DNA of 64,000 bases from Shewanella sp. MR-4. Its GTDB lineage: Bacteria; Pseudomonadota; Gammaproteobacteria; Enterobacterales; Shewanellaceae. The position numbers were made by a program, and so were the translations under genes. The stretch lies in NCBI RefSeq assembly GCF_000014685.1, contig NC_008321.1, positions 3,779,001 to 3,843,000 on the forward strand, in the 5' to 3' direction. Shown piece after piece: positions 1 through 8,497 of the stretch; within the stretch, counting starts at the first letter, position 1; every line of letters starts with the position of its first letter. The notes beneath the pieces are model-generated. The model did not search any database. It had not been told where the DNA came from and saw only the letters and a program-made list of their open reading frames with translations.

Positions 1-108
1 AATGGTTATATTTGTGACCGCGCCAGCGCGCACGGTTTAAGTGCAGCCACCAATGCCCAAATGTGCCAAGCGATTAAACAGCTGTCGGCGATAACACCAC
101 GAGCTTAA
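1..108 (+). CDS. C-terminal end of an unidentified protein (partial)
   Basis: An open frame enters from the left edge and stops at TAA 106-108, giving the last 35 residues of a protein that begins outside the window. The tail reads NGYICDRASAHGLSAATNAQ and continues for 15 residues. I do not recognise the family. It lies upstream of glnK in the same direction, but about 295 bases separate them, so co-transcription is doubtful. Confidence 0.55.
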   Translation, partial: NGYICDRASAHGLSAATNAQMCQAIKQLSAITPRA

Positions 109-221
109 TCAATTCATTCAATTGATTTTAAATGGATTTACCTCTAATCAACCGAGCTAAATAAAACTCGGTGATATTGCTGCATCGTTAAATGCACTCG
201 AATTGGCATTTTAATGTTAAA

Positions 222-251
222 TGCACCATCACAGCGCACCAAATCGGGGCG
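222..251. promoter_or_regulatory. Possible NtrC-type operator pair upstream of glnK
   Basis: Two overlapping 17-bp elements resemble the NtrC dyad TGCACC-N5-GGTGCA. The one at 235-251 reads CGCACC-AAATC-GGGGCG, and the one at 222-238 reads TGCACC-ATCAC-AGCGCA. glnK-amtB operons are commonly under NtrC and sigma-54 control. A sigma-54-like TTGCAC...TTGC lies at 265-278, but its spacing is one base short, so the promoter itself is not secure. The rest of the 109-403 gap holds an imperfect AT-rich inverted repeat at 314-344 and nothing else I can name. Confidence 0.35.
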
Positions 252-403
252 CAATCACCTGTTTTTGCACTGTTTTGCGGCAAAAACGCTGTCTATTTGA
301 GTGCGCCACTTTGTTAACATAATGATAATAAAAACATTATTGTTATGGCCTGATTCCTGCTTTGTTCACCCCACTTACGTCTGAAGTTCGTTGGAGAATA
401 AAG

Positions 404-742
404 TTGAAACTCATCACCGCTATTATTAAGCCCTTTAAAATTGATGATGTACGTGAAGCGCTGACGCAACTTGGCATCCAAGGTATGACAGTGACCGAAG
501 TACGCGGTTTTGGTCGCCAGAAGGGACATACAGAGCTATATCGCGGCGCCGAATATGCGGTCGACTTTCTCCCCAAAATGAAGCTTGAAATCGCCATCCA
601 TTCCGAGCTGGAAGATGCGGTAATCGAAGCCATTGTTGCCGCGGCTCACACGGGTAAAGTAGGCGACGGCAAGATATTCGTCACTCCACTCGAGCAAGTG
701 ATCCGCGTGCGCACCGCTGAGGAAGGGAGTGATGCAATATGA
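404..742 (+). CDS. glnK: Nitrogen regulatory protein P-II (GlnK)
   Basis: 112-residue trimeric PII signal protein, which senses 2-oxoglutarate and ATP/ADP and, in its deuridylylated form, plugs the ammonium channel AmtB. The protein starts MKLITAIIKPFK, the canonical PII N-terminus, from a TTG at 404 preceded by GGAG. A longer open frame reaches back to 362, but only the TTG start gives the family length. The T-loop uridylylation tyrosine is Tyr51, in the motif YRGAEY, and the C-terminal part has the expected GDGKIFVTPL segment. The stop overlaps the amtB start as ATGA, so the two are translationally coupled. The amtB linkage favours GlnK over GlnB. Confidence 0.93.
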   Translation: MKLITAIIKPFKIDDVREALTQLGIQGMTVTEVRGFGRQKGHTELYRGAEYAVDFLPKMKLEIAIHSELEDAVIEAIVAAAHTGKVGDGKIFVTPLEQVIRVRTAEEGSDAI

Positions 743-2139
743 CCCAACAGACAACCGCACTTAACGCTAAGCTCCAGCACGGCACGAATACCCAAATCAG
801 CCTGCACACTAAGCTCGCTCAGCCAAACGCCCGTTATTCAAAATTGGGTTATCAGGCATTATTGGCGCTGTTCGCCAGCGGCTTTGCAGGCACGGCTTTG
901 GCCGATGAGGCGCAGCTCAGCGGCGCCAACACTGCCTGGATTTTAAGCTCATCTGCCCTAGTCCTATTGATGACACTCCCAGGGCTGGCGCTGTTTTACG
1001 GCGGTCTGGTGCGCAGTAAAAACGTGCTATCGATTTTAATGCAGTGTTTTTCTATCGCCGCTATCGCCTCCGTGCTGTGGTTTGTGGTGGGTTACTCTAT
1101 CGCCTTCGATACCGGCAACGGTTTTATCGGCGGGCTTGGCAAAGCTTTTCTAGCCAGCATTGGTCGCGATAGTGTCAGTGGGGATATTCCCGAACCTTTA
1201 TTTATGCTTTTCCAAATGACCTTCGCGATTATCACGCCAGCGCTGATCATCGGTGGCTTTGCCGAGCGGATGAGATTCTCCGCTGTACTGATGTTTTCAA
1301 GCGCTTGGTTGCTGTTAGTCTATGCACCTATCACCCACTGGGTGTGGGGCGGCGGCTGGTTGGCCGAGCTTGGCCTGTATGACTTTGCAGGCGGTACAGT
1401 CGTACACATTACTGCTGGGGTAGCGGCACTGGTGGCGGCAAAAGTGTTAGGGCCGCGTAAGGGATTCTTAAACTCGGCCATTATGCCCCATAACTTGACC
1501 ATGACAGTGACAGGCGCGGGCATGTTGTGGGTAGGCTGGTTTGGCTTTAATGGCGGCAGCGCTTTAGGCGCCAATGGCACTGCGGCCATGGCGATTCTCG
1601 CGACCCATCTAGCCGCGTCGATGGGCGCCATCACGTGGGCAGGTATCGAGTGGTATAAATTCGGTAAGGCCAGTGCACTCGGTATCGTCACCGGCATGGT
1701 GGCAGGCCTTGGCACTATCACTCCTGCATCGGGTTATGTCGGCCCTGCTGGCGCGTTAGTTATCGGTTTTCTTGGCGGCGTGGTCTGCTTCTTTTCAACT
1801 GTGTACATTAAACAAAAGCTTAAGATTGACGACTCACTCGATGTGTTCCCAGTGCACGGTGTCGGCGGTATTCTCGGTACTTTGCTGGCGGGAGTATTTA
1901 GTTCGACTCAGCTTGGGATCTTCAGCGGTTATGGTTTTGCCAGTGTCAACCACACTATGCTCGACCAACTCGGGGCGCAGGCCATTGGCGTTATCGCTAC
2001 GTTCAGCTATACAGCGATTGTAACGTGGTTATTGTTTGTGGTGATTGGCAAAATCCTCGGTGGACTTCGCGTCAGCACAGAGCAGGAAGTGAATGGCCTA
2101 GACCTTTCCGAACATGAAGAAACAGGCTATAGCCTGTAG
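739..2139 (+). CDS. amtB: Ammonium transporter AmtB
   Basis: 466-residue Amt/Rh channel of the inner membrane that conducts ammonia/ammonium and is gated by GlnK. It has eleven or so hydrophobic segments. A pore signature near FGFNGGSAL is present, and conserved His residues occur in THWVWGGGW and PVHGVGG. The N-terminus is odd: about 35 polar residues precede a hydrophobic signal-peptide core ending ALADEAQ, a long n-region for a cleaved signal. The start is fixed by the 4-base overlap with glnK, but a downstream start cannot be excluded. A strong hairpin follows the stop. Confidence 0.93.
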   Translation: MTQQTTALNAKLQHGTNTQISLHTKLAQPNARYSKLGYQALLALFASGFAGTALADEAQLSGANTAWILSSSALVLLMTLPGLALFYGGLVRSKNVLSILMQCFSIAAIASVLWFVVGYSIAFDTGNGFIGGLGKAFLASIGRDSVSGDIPEPLFMLFQMTFAIITPALIIGGFAERMRFSAVLMFSSAWLLLVYAPITHWVWGGGWLAELGLYDFAGGTVVHITAGVAALVAAKVLGPRKGFLNSAIMPHNLTMTVTGAGMLWVGWFGFNGGSALGANGTAAMAILATHLAASMGAITWAGIEWYKFGKASALGIVTGMVAGLGTITPASGYVGPAGALVIGFLGGVVCFFSTVYIKQKLKIDDSLDVFPVHGVGGILGTLLAGVFSSTQLGIFSGYGFASVNHTMLDQLGAQAIGVIATFSYTAIVTWLLFVVIGKILGGLRVSTEQEVNGLDLSEHEETGYSL

Positions 2140-2151
2140 CTTGATGACTAC

Positions 2152-2185
2152 ACTTGCCATCAGGACTCACGTCCTGATGGCAAGT
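2152..2185 (+). terminator. Hairpin after amtB
   Basis: A perfect 15-bp inverted repeat with a TCAC loop (ACTTGCCATCAGGAC and its complement) starts 12 bases after the amtB stop. Only a short T-run follows, so it may be a weak intrinsic terminator or an RNA 3'-end stabiliser. Confidence 0.6.
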
Positions 2186-2201
2186 TTACTGATACAACTT
2201 G

Positions 2202-2396
2202 TTAATGAGCCTTCAGCCATTGCATAAGCTCATCTAATTTCATCGGCTTAGCGTATAAATAGCCCTGCAAAGAGTGCACATTACGACTGATTAAATAGTC
2301 CGCCTGCTCTTGGGTCTCCACCCCTTCGGCCACAGCCACATAATTCATCTTATGGCAGAGTTCGATGATGGTATCGAGCACATGGGAGGATTCTTC
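2202..2396 (-). pseudogene. EAL-domain phosphodiesterase remnant (C-terminal ~65 residues)
   Basis: Reading the minus strand gives an uninterrupted stretch that starts around SSHVLDTIIELCHKMNY, contains VAVAEGVETQEQADYL and QGYLYAKPM, and ends QWLKAH before TAA at 2202-2204. These are the C-terminal hallmarks of EAL c-di-GMP phosphodiesterases (AEGVET and GYL..KPM). Upstream homology stops near 2396, an in-frame stop lies at 2412-2414, and the DMT transporter follows at once. The N-terminus and the catalytic EAL motif are therefore gone. It is a decayed end left by a deletion or rearrangement and is not a functional gene. Confidence 0.85.
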
Positions 2397-2438
2397 ACAT
2401 AGAGCAAGAAATCACAATGGTAAATCCACTTCAAATAG

Positions 2439-3311
2439 TCACTCCCACATCACAAGAATTGCTGCGACCGCAATCAGCACTAGGCCAAACATTTCTTTTA
2501 TTTTTACTCGTTCCTTTAGCCAGAATGCCGAAATCAGCATCATAAAGAAGATTTCCACTTGCCCTAGGGTTTTAACATAGGGCACGGCCTGCAAAGACAT
2601 GGCACTAAACCAACCAATGGAGCCAAAGCAGCTGGCGGTACTCGTCAGCAAGGTTAACTTAGGACGTTGGATTAAGGCGCTTAACGTTTCCTTATCCTTT
2701 AGGACTAAATAACTGACTAACACTATGGTTTGTAGACATATCACCAAAAGCAATACCCAAGCGGCGCTATGGGGAAAGCCGACATTTAGCCTTAGGCTTG
2801 CTTCCCTCACCCACAAAGAAGTCAGTGCAAAGGCGCTGCCGCTAGCAATGCCGAGCAGCACTGTGCTTAGGGATAACTGCCTAAGCCCTTGCTTGGCGCT
2901 CAATAAAAACACGGCAACGCCACCTAAAATCACCCCAATCCAACCGAGTAACGATAAATGGGTGCCAAAAAAGAAGGTGCCTAATATCGCAGCAACAATG
3001 GCCTCACTCTTGGCAAGCCCGGCACCGATGGCAAAATTTTGTTGTTGGAACAACTTAACCATCAAGCCAGTCGCGAGGATCTGCATCATAGATGCACCGA
3101 CAATAAAGCCGATAAATTCCGCCGTAAAATGCGGTAACCCCACATTGTCCCAAAGATATAACAACCCAAGATACAAGGCCGCAATCGGACCAGCCCAAAT
3201 AAACCGCGCTAAGGTAACGCCCGCCACCTTAACCTCTTTACTCAGTTGGCTCTGAAAGGCATTGCGCCACGCCTGCATAAATGCGGCTAATAAGGTAAAG
3301 AAAATCCACAT
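2439..3311 (-). CDS. DMT/EamA-family transporter
   Basis: About 290-residue inner-membrane protein with roughly ten hydrophobic helices in two halves, as in the drug/metabolite transporter (EamA) superfamily. It begins MWIFFTLLAAFMQAWRNAFQ, and the second half ends with helices around FWLKERVKIKEMFGLVLIAV, a typical EamA C-terminal helix pair. I chose the ATG at 3311 because AGGA precedes it at good spacing; the frame also opens from a GTG at 3341. The substrate is unknown. The gene stands alone beside a broken EAL gene. Confidence 0.8.
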   Translation of the reverse strand: MWIFFTLLAAFMQAWRNAFQSQLSKEVKVAGVTLARFIWAGPIAALYLGLLYLWDNVGLPHFTAEFIGFIVGASMMQILATGLMVKLFQQQNFAIGAGLAKSEAIVAAILGTFFFGTHLSLLGWIGVILGGVAVFLLSAKQGLRQLSLSTVLLGIASGSAFALTSLWVREASLRLNVGFPHSAAWVLLLVICLQTIVLVSYLVLKDKETLSALIQRPKLTLLTSTASCFGSIGWFSAMSLQAVPYVKTLGQVEIFFMMLISAFWLKERVKIKEMFGLVLIAVAAILVMWE

Positions 3312-3423
3312 CCGAGCCATCCTGTTACTGCCAGACTGCACTCTGACATGGGTTATGCGCTAAATTGGAACCAACATCATAAACACAAGGTATTGATATC
3401 GCTATGGAGAAAATTTCACCCAA

Positions 3424-3455
3424 TAAAAAACCCCGAACGATTCGGGGCTTTTTAG
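3424..3455 (-). terminator. Intrinsic terminator after kdsA
   Basis: The hairpin GCCCCGAAtcgTTCGGGG, read on the minus strand, is followed by a T-run and lies just past the kdsA stop. A-runs on the other side make it usable for both strands. Confidence 0.9.
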
Positions 3456-3475
3456 TTAAGAGGGTTCAGCCAAGC

Positions 3476-4324
3476 TTACTTGCTGGTATCAATCGGGTCG
3501 AAGGATTTAACCAAATCATCGATCGCCTTCATCTGCTTCAGATAGTTTTCTAACTGGTGCAGTGGTAAGGCACATGGACCATCACACTTAGCGTTATCTG
3601 GATCTGGGTGAGCCTCAATAAACAGACCCGCTAAGCCTAACGCCATGCCACTACGAGCTAATTCAGTCGCTTGAGCACGACGGCCGCCCGCAGAATCGGC
3701 ACGACCACCAGGACGTTGCAATGCGTGGGTGGCATCGAAAATCACTGGGTAGCCGGATTGCTTCATCTCATCCATGCCCAGCATATCAACCACTAGGTTG
3801 TTGTAACCGAAGCATGAACCACGCTCACACAGGATAATCTCATCGTTACCCGCTTCGTTAAACTTAGTGATGATATGGCGCATTTCATGGGGCGCTAAAA
3901 ACTGTGGCTTTTTCACGTTGATGATAGCGCCCGTTTTCGCCATGGCGACAACGAGGTCAGTCTGGCGCGCTAAGAAAGCTGGGAGCTGAATAATATCAAC
4001 CACTTCAGCGACAGGCGCACATTGGTAAGGCTCATGCACATCGGTGATCAATGGCAGATTGAAAGTCTTTTTGATTTCTTCAAAAATCTTTAAGCCTTCT
4101 TCCATGCCAGGACCACGGTAAGAGTTAACAGAAGAGCGGTTAGCCTTGTCGAACGACGCCTTGAAAACATAGGGAATACCCAGTTTTTGCGTCACTTCGG
4201 CATAGGTTTCAGCAATCGACATAGCGAGATCGCGAGACTCAAGCACGTTCATGCCACCAAACAACACGAAAGGTTTATCGTTAGCGATCTCGATTGAACC
4301 TAGGTTTATGATTTTATTACTCAT
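3476..4324 (-). CDS. kdsA: 3-deoxy-8-phosphooctulonate synthase (KDO-8-P synthase)
   Basis: 282-residue cytoplasmic enzyme that condenses phosphoenolpyruvate with arabinose 5-phosphate to give KDO-8-phosphate for lipopolysaccharide inner core. The length is typical. Family motifs are visible: VFKASFDKANRSS, GPGMEEGLKIF, LITDVHEP, IIQLPAFLARQTDL, NVKKPQFLAP, CERGSCFGYNNLVVDM, DATHALQRPGGR and FIEAHPDPDNAKCDGP. It is a single gene with its own terminator; the upstream DUF819 gene runs the same way with a 57-base gap. Confidence 0.96.
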   Translation of the reverse strand: MSNKIINLGSIEIANDKPFVLFGGMNVLESRDLAMSIAETYAEVTQKLGIPYVFKASFDKANRSSVNSYRGPGMEEGLKIFEEIKKTFNLPLITDVHEPYQCAPVAEVVDIIQLPAFLARQTDLVVAMAKTGAIINVKKPQFLAPHEMRHIITKFNEAGNDEIILCERGSCFGYNNLVVDMLGMDEMKQSGYPVIFDATHALQRPGGRADSAGGRRAQATELARSGMALGLAGLFIEAHPDPDNAKCDGPCALPLHQLENYLKQMKAIDDLVKSFDPIDTSK

Positions 4325-4381
4325 CGCAACTTCTCTCTAAAATGCTGGAACCTTACCAGCGCTGAACAGGAGCTAAGGCAA

Positions 4382-5629
4382 CTATACCGCGACGGCTTGC
4401 AGTAACTGACCGCAGAGCCACGCCATATAAGTGCCTAGCGCATAACCAAATACGGCTAACAATACCCCAACAGGGGCTAAAGCTGGGTGGAACGCCGCTG
4501 CCACAACTGGCGCCGATGCAGCCCCTCCCACGTTTGCCTGACTGCCCACGGCCATATAAAACAATGGAGCCTTAATTAATTTAGCAATCAATAACATAAA
4601 GCCAGCGTGCACTATCATCCAAATAATGCCCACTAAAAAATATAGCGGTGTATCAAGGACCTTGCTCACATCCATATGTAAACCAATGGTCGCCACCAAA
4701 ATATACAAGAATGCCGACGCCACCTTAGAAGCCCCCGCCGCCTCTAAATGGCGCATAGGGCTAAAGGACATGGCTAAACCTATGGTGGTCACAATCACCA
4801 CTAACCAGAAGAACTTAGAGGTTAAGCTGTAATCCTCTGTCCAAGGATAGTTGGCCTCAAAATAAGGGCCGAGGAAATCGGCGGCAATATGGGCCACGCC
4901 AGTGATGCCAAAGCCGACGGCCACAATCAGCATCAGATCACGCAGGCTTGGAATACGTGCATTTTCAGCATGATACTGCTCAACCTTGTTCTTTAAGGTC
5001 TCAATTGCTGTGGTATCAGCACCTGTCTTGGCATCGATTTCTTTGGCTTTTGACGCCATAAACAACAATACCGCCATCCAAATATTGGCCACAATCACAT
5101 CGACTGTCACCATCACGGAGAAGATATTGCCGCCCACCTCATAAATTTCTTTCATCGCGGCTTGGTTGGCACCGCCGCCAATCCAGCTCCCCGCGAGGGT
5201 CGTCATGCCACGCCACACAGCATCAGGACTATCGACACCAATCAATGAGGGTTCGATAAAGGACACTACGAGCAGTGCGATCGGTCCGCCGATCACAATG
5301 CCGACAGTCCCAGTTAAAAACATGATCACCGCCTTAGGCCCCAGCCCTAAGATAGCTTTTAAATCCACACTTAAAATCAGTAGCACCAAACAGGCGGGCA
5401 ATAGATAACGCGAGGCCACATAGTAAAGCTGCGATGTGCCACCATCGATCACCCCAAAGGTATTCAACAACGATGGCAAGAAATAGCAGAGTAATAACGC
5501 GGGGATAAAACGGTAAAACTTTTGCCAAAATGGATGGCTACTACTACTGGTATAAAACACAAATCCCAGAATCGTTGCCAATATTCCCAGCGCCACCGCG
5601 TCATTGGTGACTAATGCCGTGCTTGCCAT
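4382..5629 (-). CDS. DUF819-family integral membrane protein
   Basis: 415-residue polytopic inner-membrane protein with about ten hydrophobic segments. It resembles DUF819 (YjcL-like) proteins, including the glycine-rich segment SWIGGGANQAAMKEIYEVGG near the middle and QANVGGAASAPVVAAAFHP near the C-terminus, arranged like the paired half-repeats of secondary transporters. A polar insert with DAKTGADTTAIETLKNKVEQ separates the halves. Function is unknown; a transport role is inferred from topology only. Confidence 0.8.
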   Translation of the reverse strand: MASTALVTNDAVALGILATILGFVFYTSSSSHPFWQKFYRFIPALLLCYFLPSLLNTFGVIDGGTSQLYYVASRYLLPACLVLLILSVDLKAILGLGPKAVIMFLTGTVGIVIGGPIALLVVSFIEPSLIGVDSPDAVWRGMTTLAGSWIGGGANQAAMKEIYEVGGNIFSVMVTVDVIVANIWMAVLLFMASKAKEIDAKTGADTTAIETLKNKVEQYHAENARIPSLRDLMLIVAVGFGITGVAHIAADFLGPYFEANYPWTEDYSLTSKFFWLVVIVTTIGLAMSFSPMRHLEAAGASKVASAFLYILVATIGLHMDVSKVLDTPLYFLVGIIWMIVHAGFMLLIAKLIKAPLFYMAVGSQANVGGAASAPVVAAAFHPALAPVGVLLAVFGYALGTYMAWLCGQLLQAVAV

Positions 5630-5735
5630 GTGTATTCTCCCTGTTTGGTACAGTTGTTATTGTATTTATGCTAAAAACTGCCGTTTGCAGTTAGTGGGCA
5701 AACTTCCCATTCGCCCCATTTATTGTTGTTTTTTA

Positions 5736-5767
5736 GAAAAACAAGGAGAGCCTACTAGGCTCTCCTT
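5736..5767 (-). terminator. Terminator after sirB1
   Basis: On the minus strand AAGGAGAGCCT-AGT-AGGCTCTCCTT is an 11-bp stem followed by GTTTTTC. It sits directly after the sirB1 stop. Confidence 0.85.
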
Positions 5768-5773
5768 TAAGAT

Positions 5774-6562
5774 TTAGTGATAGATTTCAGCGTGTTCACT
5801 GAGCTCTTTGAGCTGCATTTTGACAATTTCGATAACAGGATCATGCGGGCTGTTATCGACAAAGTGTTGCAGATCGGCCGCAGCGACATTGATACACCCC
5901 AGTTGCTGGGCGATAAAGGCGCGCTCCCGATTTAAATGCACATCATCTGGGTGCCACTGTAGCAGTAAGTTGCAACATTCCATCGCCGCCTCAAATTGAT
6001 GCGACACAATACACCCCGCCTTAAGCTCATGCAGCATGCGCGAAATCAGCTTCTTCACCGACGCAGCCTTTAAATAGCTTGGCTTAAGCTCGGCCGCGTT
6101 CCCCAGCTCACCGCGCACTAACACATGGAGCTGATGTTTCGTTAGCTCTTTGCCCGTCAGCGGATCGTGATAACGCACAACGCCAGCAACATTACTGCGA
6201 AGCACGGTATTACCCGGTAAGAGTAAGGCTTCGAGCTCTAAATCGAGCTGCTTGGCCAGTAGCATCAAAACCGTCGCCAGTGTGGTGCTATTGCCCTGTT
6301 TAGTGATAAGGCAAGTGCCTAAGTCCGCCGCTTCGGTACTGAAGTAATTGTCGCGGACACAAAAACCCAAGTCCTGATAAAACCAATGCAGCAACGCATT
6401 TAAGCGTTGCTGTTGATCCACCAGGTAATGACTTAATACGGCTCCCGCCAATTCAAACCAAGCCCATTTCGCCGCTTCGAGGTTTGAAAATCCAAGGTGA
6501 GCACCTACATCCAATGCCGACTCGGGCAAAGAAATGCCATCTTGCAGATTGTATTTACCCAT
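5774..6562 (-). CDS. sirB1: SirB1-family protein (transglutaminase-like core plus TPR-like C-terminus)
   Basis: 262-residue cytoplasmic protein of the SirB1 family. The N-terminal two-thirds correspond to the transglutaminase-like core (around NALLHWFYQDLGF, then GTCLITKQGNSTTLATVLML). The C-terminal third looks like tetratricopeptide helices (ECCNLLLQWHPDDVHLNRERAF). In many gammaproteobacteria this family sits near prmC/prfA/hemA, as here; its biochemical role is not established. The start overlaps the sirB2 stop by one base (TAATG), so the two are coupled. Confidence 0.82.
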   Translation of the reverse strand: MGKYNLQDGISLPESALDVGAHLGFSNLEAAKWAWFELAGAVLSHYLVDQQQRLNALLHWFYQDLGFCVRDNYFSTEAADLGTCLITKQGNSTTLATVLMLLAKQLDLELEALLLPGNTVLRSNVAGVVRYHDPLTGKELTKHQLHVLVRGELGNAAELKPSYLKAASVKKLISRMLHELKAGCIVSHQFEAAMECCNLLLQWHPDDVHLNRERAFIAQQLGCINVAAADLQHFVDNSPHDPVIEIVKMQLKELSEHAEIYH

Positions 6563-6957
6563 TAACCCAATAATACCGCTTGTTTAAAATGCGCCAATTT
6601 GGCGGCGTAAACTAACCAACCTAATGCACCTAAAAAGGCAAAAACTTTGAACAATTTGTTTCTGTTCGCTTTTATCGCAATCACGCCCAAGGCAATATAC
6701 GCGAGCACGGCGCCAATCTTTTCGGTCAACCAAGGGTCCACAAAAGGATATTGCTTGATCATAAAGCACAGGGTTAAACCCGACAGCAGTAAAAAAGTGT
6801 CGATAACATGGGGCGCGATTTTGAATACTTTCTTGCCCATCAGTGCTGACTGACGTAAATGCAACACAAAACGAACGACAAAAAACAGCACACTCACGGC
6901 AATTAAGGTTAAATGCAGGTGCTTAACAGCAGGATAAAGACTGTAAAAAGTTTCCAT
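6562..6957 (-). CDS. sirB2: SirB2-family membrane protein
   Basis: About 131-residue inner-membrane protein of the SirB2 family with four hydrophobic helices: LTLIAVSVLFFVVRFVL, VIDTFLLLSGLTLCF, IGAVLAYIALGVIAI and VFAFLGALGWLVYAAKL. The start METFYSLYPAVKHLH fits the family. An upstream TTG at 6981 is in frame but adds eight residues without a clear ribosome site. Coupled to sirB1 downstream. Function unknown. Confidence 0.8.
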   Translation of the reverse strand: METFYSLYPAVKHLHLTLIAVSVLFFVVRFVLHLRQSALMGKKVFKIAPHVIDTFLLLSGLTLCFMIKQYPFVDPWLTEKIGAVLAYIALGVIAIKANRNKLFKVFAFLGALGWLVYAAKLAHFKQAVLLG

Positions 6958-7075
6958 TGTGATACTTATGGCCAGTGACAAAGGCGCTAGTTTACCCTAA
7001 TCATAACGCCAGACCAATGCCTAACGCGCGAGATTCGCGGACGAAACCCCGTCCCTCAGTTTGCAGGAAACCACA

Positions 7076-7489
7076 ATGAATTTAATGATAATTGACGATG
7101 AGTCCGCCGAATTTGCCGATGCAGTAAAGCAAAAAATCGTCGAATTTAATCAGCTGCACTGGCAAACACTAAAACGCCAAAACCTAGGATTAAAATTACA
7201 GGATGAGGACGGCAGCTTGCTCGCGGGCTTAAGCGGCAAAACCTTTGGTAATTGGCTATTGATTGACTACCTTTGGGTCGATGCCGCATTGCGCCAGCAA
7301 AATATCGGCTCACGCTTATTACTCGAGGCCGAAACCAAGGCCAAACAACGCGGCTGCCAATTTGTCCTGCTCGATACCTTAGATTTTCAAGCCAAACCTT
7401 TCTATGAACGCCACGGATATCGCGTGCAGTGGGTACAACAAGCCTACCCTGAAACCGGCAGTAAATTCTTTATGGTGAAAGTGTTATAG
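7076..7489 (+). CDS. GNAT-family N-acetyltransferase
   Basis: 137-residue protein with the GNAT fold. Strand beta4 GNWLLIDYLWVDAALRQQNIG leads into the acetyl-CoA-binding loop (RQQNIGSRLL, a Q/RxxGxG/S-type P-loop), followed by LLEAETKAKQRGCQFVLLDT and the C-terminal FYERHGYRVQ. ATG 7076 follows GGAAACC and is preferred to an upstream TTG at 7061. The acceptor substrate is unknown. Single gene, divergent from sirB2. Confidence 0.85.
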   Translation: MNLMIIDDESAEFADAVKQKIVEFNQLHWQTLKRQNLGLKLQDEDGSLLAGLSGKTFGNWLLIDYLWVDAALRQQNIGSRLLLEAETKAKQRGCQFVLLDTLDFQAKPFYERHGYRVQWVQQAYPETGSKFFMVKVL

Positions 7490-7571
7490 CTTCAGCCTAA
7501 GCTTAGAGCTGATTTTGAAGATATTGAGTCGGGCACTTGCCGAAAGCGAAGCACTTCAATCGATACACAAA

Positions 7572-7608
7572 TAAAAACGCCATTGATAAATAACCAATGG
7601 CGTTGTTT
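7572..7608 (-). terminator. Terminator after prmC (bidirectional shape)
   Basis: Inverted repeat AACGCCATTG (7576-7585) with CAATGGCGTT (7595-7604), flanked by A-rich sequence on the left. Read on the minus strand the stem is followed by TTTTAT, just past the prmC stop. Confidence 0.75.
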
Positions 7609-7634
7609 AGTGTTTGGCAGGATAGGATTAAATA

Positions 7635-8495
7635 TTAAATGCCAATCAAGCCCATCCACTTACCCATAGTGCATCTGTCATTGCTGCCAAAATCCCGCAC
7701 GGTCGCGACATTCTGATAACCCAGCTCGGTCAGTTTTTCTCTAAGCTTTACCGCCTGCTCAAAACCATGTTCGAGCAGAATATAGCCGTTGGGCTTTAAA
7801 TAATCCCGAGCGGTTTTGGCTATGTAGTAAAGATCGGCAAAGCCCTCATCGGCGGCAGTGAGCGCACTTTGCGGCTCAAAACGTACATCACCTTGATGTA
7901 AATGCTCATCGGCCTCATCAATGTAAGGCGGATTTGAGACAATTAAATCAAAGTCATGGGCCTTGATAGCGCTAAACCAGTCACTTTGGAGGATCTCCAC
8001 CTGCTCGAGCTTAAGGTTAGTCCGATTCGCTTTGGCCAAGGCCACCGCATCTTCCACCTTATCGACGGCAGTGATTTGCCAAGTCGCCCGCTCAGAAGCC
8101 AGAGCCAGCGCAATCGCACCGGTTCCGGTTCCTAAGTCCAGCACCTTAGCATTGCTCTCAAGGGGCAAGTTTAAGGCAGTCTCGACTAAGATTTCGGTAT
8201 CGGGGCGAGGAATTAACGTGGTGTCATTCACGATAAATGGCAGTGACCAAAACTCACGCTCACCCACAATATGCGCCACGGGTACGCCCTGCTGGCGACG
8301 TTGCACCATTTGCTGGAAACGTTTCCACTGCTCCACCGTTAAGGCTTTTTCGGGCCAAGTGTAGAGAAATGCACGGCTTTTATTGAGGCAATACAGCAGG
8401 AAAACCTCTGCATCCAAATGGGCGGATTCAGAGGTAGGCGCTAGCTGGACGTAGGCCCATTGCAGAGCCTCGGCGATACTCGATTGATCAGCCAA
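7635..8495 (-). CDS. prmC: Release factor glutamine methyltransferase PrmC (HemK)
   Basis: 286-residue SAM-dependent enzyme that N5-methylates the glutamine of the GGQ motif in peptide release factors 1 and 2. The N-terminal helical domain is followed by the Rossmann methyltransferase core: SAM-binding VLDLGTGTGAIALALA (about residues 118-133) and the catalytic NPPY at residues 188-191, which holds the substrate glutamine. It follows prfA by two bases, so writer and target are in one operon, hemA-prfA-prmC. Confidence 0.95.
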   Translation of the reverse strand: MADQSSIAEALQWAYVQLAPTSESAHLDAEVFLLYCLNKSRAFLYTWPEKALTVEQWKRFQQMVQRRQQGVPVAHIVGEREFWSLPFIVNDTTLIPRPDTEILVETALNLPLESNAKVLDLGTGTGAIALALASERATWQITAVDKVEDAVALAKANRTNLKLEQVEILQSDWFSAIKAHDFDLIVSNPPYIDEADEHLHQGDVRFEPQSALTAADEGFADLYYIAKTARDYLKPNGYILLEHGFEQAVKLREKLTELGYQNVATVRDFGSNDRCTMGKWMGLIGI

Positions 8496-8497
8496 AA

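Noticed and set aside
263..280. Sigma-54 promoter for glnK (TTGCAC...TTGC)
   Set aside because: Spacing between the -24 and -12 elements is one base too short and the GG is replaced by TG, so it is not called as a promoter.
314..344. AT-rich inverted repeat upstream of glnK as a Fur box
   Set aside because: TAACATAATG/CATTATTGTTA is imperfect and does not match the GATAATGATAATCATTATC pattern; glnK-amtB is not an iron-regulated operon as a rule.
2725..3255. 176-codon plus-strand open frame
   Set aside because: Antisense shadow of the DMT transporter gene; composition is the mirror of a hydrophobic protein.
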